Positions 6,833 through 11,396 of a DNA stretch of 11,396 bases are shown here, in pieces. The notes beneath the pieces were generated by a model. That model saw only the letters and a list, made by a program, of their open reading frames with translations, ran no database searches and was not told the origin of the DNA. The first letter of the stretch is position 1; the number at the start of each line of letters is the position of its first letter. The stretch lies in NCBI GenBank assembly GCA_011052055.1, contig DRJW01000378.1, forward strand, positions 1 to 11,396, in the 5' to 3' direction. The position numbers were made by a program, and so were the translations under genes. This DNA is from Nitrospirota bacterium (lineage in GTDB: Bacteria; Nitrospinota_A; UBA7883).

Positions 6833-7246
6833 ATGGATAGCTGGACGCTGTTTCAACTGGCCATTGACATAGTTTTGTTCGCAATTGTCATTGTTTACAT
6901 TCTCAAGGATAATTCGCCGTCTATAGCCGCGCAAAACCCGGAGGATACAATAAACAGCAAAGACCGGGCCGATGTGGAGCAGTTGGAATCGCTTATGGAC
7001 GAGCTGGCCAAGCTTGTTATGAGGGCTGAAAAGGCGGCGCAAAGAATTGAGAACGGGTTAAAGCAGGAAACCGGAACGTTTAAATCATCAGCGCCGCTCA
7101 ATAAACAAACCGGGGAAAAACCTGGACACGACGCCTATGAAAACGCGGCCAAGCTGATTAAAAAGGGGTTTAGCGATGGTGAGATCGGAAAAAGGGTTGG
7201 ACTGCCCGCTCACGAGATAAGCCTGATTAGAAATATGTCCACCTAG
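6833..7246 (+). CDS. Membrane-anchored DUF2802-like protein
   Basis: The product has 137 residues. One transmembrane helix (about 5-24) is followed by a predicted coiled coil (about 45-75), a flexible linker and a C-terminal helical module (about 103-136) with the pattern Y-E-N-A-A-K-L-I-K-K-G-x-S-D-G-E-I, then V-G-L-P-x-H-E-I-S-L-I. This small helix-turn-helix-like end resembles DUF2802 proteins, which lie in flagellar/chemotaxis clusters of many proteobacteria. Its target is not established. The stop codon is 2 bases before the FliK-like start, so they are clearly co-transcribed. The ribosome binding site is poor (ACGGAAT about 12 bases upstream), but the membrane helix begins right after the ATG, supporting this start. 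Confidence 0.75.
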   Translation: MDSWTLFQLAIDIVLFAIVIVYILKDNSPSIAAQNPEDTINSKDRADVEQLESLMDELAKLVMRAEKAAQRIENGLKQETGTFKSSAPLNKQTGEKPGHDAYENAAKLIKKGFSDGEIGKRVGLPAHEISLIRNMST

Positions 7247-7248
7247 CC

Positions 7249-8604
7249 ATGTGGACCGGAAAAGCTCCTCCCCCCAACATATTCAAGGCGGCTATCGAAC
7301 TGCTTGGATCGCCCCGGAGCGAGGCCCTGTTTAAAAAAAACGAAATTGTGGAAGGGAGGGTGGTAAAAATCCTTTCGGGTAACCAGGCGCTGGTTCGTCT
7401 GTCTGGTGTAGAGCTTGTGGCTGTGACCGACACGAAACTTCTCGAAGGCCAGAAGATTCTCGGCAGAATAGACAATGTTGATCCGCGCATCACGTTAAGC
7501 CTGCTAAAAGGCGAGTCGGCCAGCGCCCTGAAAACCAACGCCCTGATGCGTCTTCTTTTACCAGTAAAAGCGCCTATGGGCGAGGCTCTTTCTAGAGTCG
7601 TCGCCACTGCCGGGGCCGGGGGCCTTCCACCAAAAGTCGGGCGGATAATGGAGTCTTTGAGCCGCGATCTGGGCCAGGTGATGGCGGTGGATCTGGAAAA
7701 TATAAAACCGGAGAAGATCAGGCAGTCCATAAAACAGTCGGGCCTGTTCCTTGAAGCGGCTTTAAAACAGGCCGCGCTGGGAAAAACGCCGCGTTCGGCT
7801 CTGCGCGCTGAAATTCAAACGGATGTAAAGGCTATTATCGGCAAAGCCCTTGCCAGTGTGGAGGAAGAAATCGCAAGCTTGCTAAAGCAGATCGACAAAA
7901 TGGCGGAGACAAAGGGCGAAAAAGATATTTCGGCCACGCTCCGGCGGGCCAACCTGCCGCCCTCGAAACCGGAGCAGGTTTATATCCCGAAACTTGCGAC
8001 CGTCTCCGAGCCGGTTGTTGTGAGGAAGGCAGACTCCCAAGCGGCTCAAAAACCGCCGCCCGGCGCAGTCATGACACAGCTTGTAAAAAAGGCGAGCGAT
8101 ACAGCCAAGCAGTTACGTGATGTATATAACAATATCGAGCTAAACCAGCTTTTGAACGCATCGACCAGAGATAAAGAGAGTGGAGCGGCCCCGCCTCAAA
8201 CCCTGTATCAGATTCCTTTTTTTGGAGGGCTCAACCTCCAGACCGCCCGTGTTTACATTCATCCCGGCAAGGATGGAGAAAACCGGGCGAATGAAAAAAA
8301 AGAGGGTGAAAGCAGGCTGGTGTTCATGCTGGAGATGAGCAGTCTCGGCCCGGTGCGCGTGGATGTTAGCGTACAACCAAAAGCTTCGGCTGGCGCCATG
8401 AGCGCAACAGGAGCGATATACGCGCTTAACGATTCTGTGGCCAGGTTTATAAAAGATAATTTACCCGATCTTTTAAAACCGCTTGAGGCGCTCGGATACA
8501 GCGCCAGGTTCGAAGTCTCGTCCGCCGATGAGGCGTATGTTACAGAGGAGCTGGAAAACTACACACCGATAACATCCAGGGGCATCGTGGACGTCAAGGC
8601 CTGA
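7249..8604 (+). CDS. fliK: FliK-like flagellar hook-length control protein
   Basis: The product has 451 residues. An N-terminal beta-rich segment (about 31-87) has an S1/OB-like look, as in many deltaproteobacterial FliK-type proteins. The middle (about 90-340) is Ala/Lys/Pro-rich with helical stretches and probably disordered, as expected for a molecular ruler. The C-terminal domain (about 350-440) has the Flg_hook pattern: L-E-M-S-S-L-G-P-V-R-V-D-V, then a helix and L-x-x-L-G-Y-S-A-R-F-E-V. FliK is exported by the flagellar secretion apparatus and triggers the substrate switch through the C domain of FlhB. The next gene encodes an FlhB C-domain-like protein, which supports the call. It starts 2 bases after the preceding stop and ends 2 bases before the next ATG. 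Sequence similarity is strongest only at the C-terminus, so it is FliK-like rather than certain FliK. Confidence 0.8.
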   Translation: MWTGKAPPPNIFKAAIELLGSPRSEALFKKNEIVEGRVVKILSGNQALVRLSGVELVAVTDTKLLEGQKILGRIDNVDPRITLSLLKGESASALKTNALMRLLLPVKAPMGEALSRVVATAGAGGLPPKVGRIMESLSRDLGQVMAVDLENIKPEKIRQSIKQSGLFLEAALKQAALGKTPRSALRAEIQTDVKAIIGKALASVEEEIASLLKQIDKMAETKGEKDISATLRRANLPPSKPEQVYIPKLATVSEPVVVRKADSQAAQKPPPGAVMTQLVKKASDTAKQLRDVYNNIELNQLLNASTRDKESGAAPPQTLYQIPFFGGLNLQTARVYIHPGKDGENRANEKKEGESRLVFMLEMSSLGPVRVDVSVQPKASAGAMSATGAIYALNDSVARFIKDNLPDLLKPLEALGYSARFEVSSADEAYVTEELENYTPITSRGIVDVKA

Positions 8605-8606
8605 AA

Positions 8607-8921
8607 ATGAAGCGGAAACAAAGAACGGCTCCGAAAAAAAAAGCTGTCGCCATAAAATATAAAGCCGGAGCGCAAACCGTCCCAACCGTCGCGGCTAAAG
8701 GGGCGGGGCTTATCGCCGAGAAAATAATCAAGATCGCTAAAGACAATGGTATCCCCATCAAAGAAGACGCCGATCTGGTGGAGACGTTGAGCCAGCTCGA
8801 CCTGGATCAGGAAATACCGCCGGAGCTTTACACCGTTATCGCCGAAGTGCTCGCCTGGGTATACCGGGTAAACGGGCGGTACGGCGCGCCCCACCTTCAA
8901 GATGGAAAACTTCCAGGTTGA
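8607..8921 (+). CDS. FlhB C-terminal domain-like protein
   Basis: The product has 104 residues. After a basic tail (K-R-K-Q-R-x-x-P-K-K-K) the sequence A-V-A-I-K-Y, then P-x-V-x-A-K-G-A-G-L-I-A-E-K-I-I-K-I-A-K-D-N-G-I-P-I and L-x-x-L-D-L-D-Q-E-I-P matches the cytoplasmic C domain of FlhB/YscU. It has no membrane segments and lacks the N-P-T-H autocleavage site, as in the free-standing paralogues found beside fliK in many bacteria. Such proteins may act in the export substrate switch together with FliK or substitute for the cleaved FlhB C part; that role is known for a few cases and inferred here. It starts 2 bases after the FliK-like stop. Its 3' end overlaps the promoter of the next gene. 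Confidence 0.87.
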   Translation: MKRKQRTAPKKKAVAIKYKAGAQTVPTVAAKGAGLIAEKIIKIAKDNGIPIKEDADLVETLSQLDLDQEIPPELYTVIAEVLAWVYRVNGRYGAPHLQDGKLPG

Positions 8922-8946
8922 CCCGCCCCTTTAGCGCCGTTAGAAT
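8918..8946 (+). promoter_or_regulatory. Sigma70-type promoter overlapping the end of the FlhB-like gene
   Basis: A -35 box TTGACC (8918-8923) and a -10 box TAGAAT (8941-8946) are spaced by exactly 17 bases; each matches the consensus at five of six positions. Transcription would start near 8953, about 25 bases before the GTG start of the zinc-ribbon gene. The -35 box overlaps the FlhB-like stop codon (TGA at 8919-8921). Confidence 0.65.
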
Positions 8947-8977
8947 CCAGGTCTGGTTTAACAAAGGGGGTCATATA

Positions 8978-9286
8978 GTGATCGATAATCCAAGCGAACA
9001 AGAAAGCGAGTATTTCGCCCGTCAGCAATTCGAGCGGATGAAGAAGCTCGATGAGGAGAAGCAGAAGGCTCTTGCTGAAAAAGAAAAAGAGGAATTGCAA
9101 AAGCTTCATTTCATGCGTTGTCCCAAATGCGGAATGAGCCTGATCGAGATAGACTATAGGCATTTAAAAATAGACAGATGCTCTCATTGCGATGGGATCT
9201 GGCTCGATGCGGGGGAGCTTGAAGAGATTGTGAACGACGATGAGGGACGTTTCACAGCTTTTTTACGGCTTTTTAAAGACAGTTAA
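8978..9286 (+). CDS. Zinc-ribbon protein (zf-TFIIB type) with N-terminal coiled coil
   Basis: The product has 102 residues. The first 43 are strongly charged and helical (E-E-K-Q-K-A-L-A-E-K-E-K-E-E). Residues 48-76 form a zinc ribbon: C-P-K-C-G (Cys48, Cys51), then C-S-H-C-D-G-I-W-L-D (Cys68, Cys71), the zf-TFIIB family signature including the tail L-D-A-G-E-L. Such proteins are cytoplasmic and of unclear role. The GTG at 8978 is chosen because a strong ribosome binding site (AAGGGGG, 8963-8970) lies 7 bases upstream and the promoter at 8918-8946 is just before it. A TTG at 8918 would give a longer frame, but that codon is inside the promoter and has no ribosome binding site. It stands apart from the flagellar genes in regulation, having its own promoter. 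Confidence 0.85.
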   Translation: MIDNPSEQESEYFARQQFERMKKLDEEKQKALAEKEKEELQKLHFMRCPKCGMSLIEIDYRHLKIDRCSHCDGIWLDAGELEEIVNDDEGRFTAFLRLFKDS

Positions 9287-9314
9287 GCGCCAGCCAGCGT
9301 CAATCCGAAAGCGG

Positions 9315-9382
9315 GAGGTCATGGCTCATCTAATAAAACAAATGAGCCTCAACTGTGAAGACTTTTGGTAACTAGCACAGTT
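9315..9382. terminator. Two inverted repeats between convergent genes, possible bidirectional terminator
   Basis: Between the zinc-ribbon gene and the PilZ gene lie two 7-base perfect inverted repeats. The first is GGCTCAT (9323-9329) with ATGAGCC (9342-9348), loop of 12 bases. The second is AACTGTG (9351-9357) with CACAGTT (9376-9382), loop of 18 bases. The position fits transcription termination from both sides. No good T-run follows either stem, so these are not textbook Rho-independent terminators. Confidence 0.4.
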
Positions 9383-9390
9383 ATGCGGCC

Positions 9391-9747
9391 TCAGGAGAAC
9401 CCCTGGCCCAGCGATGTCACCATAGCCTGGCTGATGATTTCGAGCTGGTCTTTCGTCGGGTTTATAAATTCGATGCCGATTTCGATATCTCCTGCATCGG
9501 TTTTTCGCAGATGAACCACATTCCCTTCCATCTCGATTATTTCTTCTTGAAATCCTAGCCTTAAATTTACTTTCAACTGAAACGGCATGTTTTTGGACAC
9601 CTCAAGGAGCATCCCTCCTTCGGAGATGTTCAGGGTGCGCCCCAGACTAAGCATGGCGCCCTCTCCTTTTTCATCAAAAGATGACATCCCGGTAAAAAGA
9701 AGCTTGGTAACCCTTGGAAAATCACGCTTTACAGTTTTTTCACTCAA
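9391..9747 (-). CDS. PilZ-domain protein, predicted c-di-GMP receptor
   Basis: The product has 118 residues from the TTG start. It is essentially one PilZ domain: R8-D-F-P-R12 gives the RxxxR motif and N40-I-S-E-G-G45 gives the (D/N)xSxxG motif, both needed for binding cyclic di-GMP, so binding is likely intact. The body is beta-rich (L-K-V-N-L-R-L, I-E-M-E-G-N-V-V, I-G-I-E-F) and ends in a helix. The TTG at 9747 is chosen because a very strong ribosome binding site (AAAGGAGGTG, 9754-9763) sits 8 bases before it. A longer frame starting at 9834 would begin with an unlikely Phe-rich stretch. It stands alone, convergent to the zinc-ribbon gene. Given the flagellar neighbours, control of motility or surface traits by c-di-GMP is plausible but inferred. 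Confidence 0.87.
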   Translation of the reverse strand: MSEKTVKRDFPRVTKLLFTGMSSFDEKGEGAMLSLGRTLNISEGGMLLEVSKNMPFQLKVNLRLGFQEEIIEMEGNVVHLRKTDAGDIEIGIEFINPTKDQLEIISQAMVTSLGQGFS

Positions 9748-10181
9748 CGCTCCCACCTCCTTTAAATTAACTTCTGTATATCGGTAATCTAGGAGTTTAA
9801 AGAAGAAAAAGCAAAAAATCTTTACTGCGGTCAAACGCCGCCCCTTTCAGACTGCGCCCGCACAGTGACGCCGCCTGCGAATCTTGCCGATATCGATACA
9901 AACCAGATTTTATACATTTCGCGTCTTCTCGTGGCCGCGCTTGTCGCAAGCTTCAGGCTTTTCTCTTTTGAAGCATCATCATAGACATCAACAATTATTT
10001 AGAGGGAACCTCTAATAATCCATTTCTGCTACAATCGGCTGTAAAAGGCGCCATGCTTCGTTGACAAGTCAAATTCGTCCTCAGAGTAGTTACTACTACG
10101 CTTGCGGCTATTTTGTCTCGCGCCTTGCCTGACGACTTTTCGCTCGATTTCGCTACGAAAGCGCTTTTTAGAGGCTCTCTT
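9748..10181. other. Divergent intergenic region before the selenoprotein gene
   Basis: No gene with convincing coding character is seen in these 434 bases. The left part holds the leader of the PilZ gene, with only weak promoter-like boxes on the minus strand (TTGCTT 9814-9809, TAGATT 9791-9786, spacing 17). The right part holds several dyads (9950-9974, 9994-10019, 10061-10072, 10085-10097) and a perfect -35-like TTGACA at 10061-10066, which has no good -10 box at normal spacing. A weak stem of eight pairs with a 4-base bulge (CGCT 10141-10144 and TTCG 10149-10152 with CGAA 10156-10159 and AGCG 10160-10163), followed by TTTTT at 10165-10169, lies just before the selenoprotein start. Confidence 0.5.
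9994..10019. repeat. Strong near-perfect hairpin upstream of the selenoprotein gene
   Basis: TAGAGG (10000-10005) pairs with CCTCTA (10009-10014) around the loop GAA. After a single bulged base (9999), ATTAT (9994-9998) pairs with ATAAT (10015-10019), giving 11 pairs. No T-run follows on either strand, so it is a better candidate for an operator or leader structure than for a terminator. Confidence 0.6.
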
Positions 10182-10979
10182 ATGATAGATTTTGGCAGAC
10201 TAAAGAATCAGGCTCTGGCCTCCTTGTTCACCCGGTTCCCGTCGCTTGGCCGAAAAGCCGCCGACAAGGTGGAGACCATGCGGTTTGACGATACGCCCTG
10301 GACACCGGCGCCGGGGCCGCTTTCCGGTCTGAAAATGTCGCTGGTGACCACAGCCGGGGCTCATATCAACTCCGACACACCGTTCGAGATGATCGACAAA
10401 TCAGGCGATCCGACATTCCGCGTAATCCCTTCTTCCACTCCTGTCGCCGACCTGATGATTACACACGATTACTACGACCATAAAGACGCAGACAAGGATA
10501 TAAACATCGTTTTCCCAATTGAACGTCTAAAGGAATATGTCGCCGAAGGGCGGATCGGCGCCCTGTCGGAAAGGCTCTACGGTTTCATGGGGCATATAAC
10601 CGACGGTCATGTTGATACTTTCATTAACCGCGAGATACCAAAAGTCTCGAAGATGATGAAAGAGGATGGTGTGGACGTGGTTCTTGTCACCCCCGGCTGA
10701 GGCGTCTGCAACCGGTCCGTCGGACTGATTCAACGAGTTTTGGAAGCGGACGGGATACCGACAGTCGGCGTGTCTATCGTCAGGAAGTTCACCGAAGATA
10801 TCAAGCCTTCGAGAACCGTTTTTTTGAAATGGCCCTACGGCCATCCCCTGGGTGAGCCGGGACATGTCAAACAGCAAAGAGCGGTTCTAGAGCGCGCTTT
10901 TAACTGTCTTCAAACCGCCACCGAGCCGGGCGCGATAGAAGACCTGCCGTTTAAATGGCGCCGGGAGAAATATGATTGA
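10182..10979 (+). CDS. GrdB/PrdB-like selenoprotein (selenoprotein B family), TGA read as selenocysteine
   Basis: The protein has 265 residues if the TGA at 10698-10700 is read as selenocysteine (U173). The frame is open before and after the TGA. The junction reads T-P-G-U-G-V-C-N-R-S, the U-G-x-C redox motif (U173, Cys176) of the glycine/sarcosine/betaine/proline reductase selenoprotein B family. The downstream half continues with L-I-Q-R-V-L, G-I-P-T-V-G-V-S and W-P-Y-G-H-P-L-G-E-P. A T-H-D-Y-Y-D-H cluster at 94-100 may bind a ligand or metal. A SECIS-type hairpin follows the TGA. GrdB is about 430 residues, whereas this is nearer the length of PrdB, and no grdA, grdC or prdA is nearby; the reaction is therefore unknown and a stand-alone redox enzyme is likely. 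The ATG at 10182 has an upstream TAGAGG 7 bases away; a TTG at 10113 is less likely. It overlaps the dksA-like gene by 8 bases. Confidence 0.87.
10698..10730 (+). promoter_or_regulatory. Selenocysteine UGA codon with bacterial SECIS hairpin
   Basis: Immediately after the TGA (10698-10700), CGGTCC (10713-10718) pairs with GGACTG (10722-10727), including one G-U pair, around the loop GUC (10719-10721). After one C/A mismatch, two further A-U pairs (10710-10711 with 10729-10730) extend the stem. There are 18 bases between the UGA and the loop, and the loop begins with G followed by U. This fits the published bacterial SECIS pattern: a small loop with G in its first two positions, a stem of at least four pairs, and a loop 16-37 bases from the UGA. 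SelB would bind here to deliver Sec-tRNA. Confidence 0.78.
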
Positions 10980-11322
10980 CGAGCCTGATTCACTCAAAAC
11001 AAAATTTCTCGACCGGCGTGATGAGCTGAAATCGATCATCGAATCGGAAAAGGAATCGACACGGCCGGTGGCTCTGGATCAGCAAAGAATGGGGCGTCTT
11101 TCCCGGATGGACGCCATGCAGTCACAGGCGATGTCGATGGAGACAAAACGCAGAAGAGAGATCGAGCTTGCCCGTATCGACGCGGCTGTCAAAAGGATCG
11201 ACAACGGAGACTACGGGTACTGCGTCAAATGCGAAGAGGGGATCAGCGCCAAACGGCTGGAGATAGACCCGGCCACGCCATTTTGCTTCGACTGCGCCAA
11301 TAAATCGGAGAAGAATCGATAA
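10972..11322 (+). CDS. dksA: DksA/TraR-type C4 zinc-finger protein
   Basis: The product has 116 residues. Residues 1-75 form a helical coiled-coil arm (D-R-R-D-E-L-K ... R-R-R-E-I-E-L-A-R-I-D). Residues 84-108 are the zinc finger: C-V-K-C (Cys84, Cys87) and C-F-D-C (Cys105, Cys108), all four ligands present. The stretch V-A-L-D-Q-Q-R-M-G-R-L-S-R-M-D-A-M-Q is typical of the short DksA/TraR proteins. DksA-type proteins bind the RNA polymerase secondary channel and alter promoter choice, often with ppGpp. This form is shorter than E. coli DksA (151 residues) and lacks its D-x-x-D-x-A tip motif, so it may be a DksA-like paralogue. Its ATG lies inside the end of the selenoprotein gene (8-base overlap), with GGGAG 4 bases upstream, so translation is probably coupled. 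Confidence 0.87.
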   Translation: MIDEPDSLKTKFLDRRDELKSIIESEKESTRPVALDQQRMGRLSRMDAMQSQAMSMETKRRREIELARIDAAVKRIDNGDYGYCVKCEEGISAKRLEIDPATPFCFDCANKSEKNR

Positions 11323-11327
11323 GCGCA

Positions 11328-11396
11328 GTGGAGGCGTTAACCAAAATAATTTCAGGGAAAGAAAATAGTGAATTAAAAGATGCGTTTAAAGCTTTA
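11328..11396 (+). CDS. Possible partial CDS at the window end
   Basis: A GTG at 11328, 5 bases after the dksA-like stop, opens a frame of 23 codons to the window edge without a stop. It begins V-E-A-L-T-K-I-I-S-G-K-E-N-S-E-L-K. The look (I-I-S-x-x-x-N-x-x-x-K) is loosely like the start of SpoU/TrmH-type RNA methyltransferases, but this is too little sequence to name a family. There is no strong ribosome binding site. Spacing and strand would fit a third gene of the selenoprotein/dksA operon. Confidence 0.4.
   Translation, partial: MEALTKIISGKENSELKDAFKAL

Noticed and set aside
10061..10092. Promoter built on TTGACA at 10061-10066
   Set aside because: The -35 box is perfect, but no -10 box resembling TATAAT occurs at 16-18 bases; TAGTTA appears only at a spacing of 20.
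10113..10181. TTG start at 10113 for the selenoprotein, adding 23 residues
   Set aside because: No ribosome binding site precedes it. The ATG at 10182 has TAGAGG at good spacing and gives a sensible N-terminus.
10740..10979. Separate small gene starting at TTG 10740
   Set aside because: It is in the same frame as the upstream part and is the C-terminal half of the selenoprotein, joined through the UGA.
10182..10979. Pseudogene with a nonsense mutation
   Set aside because: The UGA falls at the known Sec position of the family, three residues before a cysteine, and is followed by a SECIS-like hairpin; the downstream frame shows no decay.

Overview
The window comes from a flagellated, Gram-negative bacterium. 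It carries a FliK-like hook-length protein, an FlhB C-domain-like protein, a PilZ protein, a FimV-type envelope protein and two SPOR proteins. The set resembles Desulfobacterota (former deltaproteobacteria) or Nitrospinota-like genomes. That placement is an inference from gene style, not a database result. No rRNA, tRNA, CRISPR array or insertion sequence was seen.

The left half (1-6032) is entirely on the minus strand. Read in transcription order it holds an EF-G-2-like translational GTPase, a membrane-anchored SPOR-like protein and a MerR regulator. A gap of about 130 bases follows, with its own promoter and a long inverted repeat. Then come a large secreted FimV/LysM/NTF2-like/SPOR protein, a small HMA metal-binding protein, and the first 14 codons of a probable DUF1015 protein cut by the window edge. 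The gap 6033-6388 separates this block from the plus-strand genes.

The middle (6389-9286, plus strand) looks like the tail of a flagellar cluster. A near-consensus sigma70-type promoter precedes a small coiled-coil protein. Next are a membrane-anchored DUF2802-like protein, a FliK-like protein and an FlhB C-domain-like protein, the last three almost touching. A second promoter, overlapping the end of the FlhB-like gene, drives a zinc-ribbon protein with a GTG start. A convergent PilZ gene (c-di-GMP binding motif intact) lies on the minus strand at 9391-9747.

The right end holds the most notable item. A gene at 10182-10979 is interrupted by an in-frame TGA at 10698-10700. It reads through into a continuous homologous second half and has a U-G-V-C motif of the GrdB/PrdB-like selenoprotein B type. 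A hairpin right after the TGA fits the bacterial SECIS rules. This is therefore a selenoprotein that a standard ORF caller would split in two. It overlaps a DksA/TraR-type C4 zinc-finger gene by 8 bases, so the two are probably co-transcribed. The last 69 bases may be the start of another gene.
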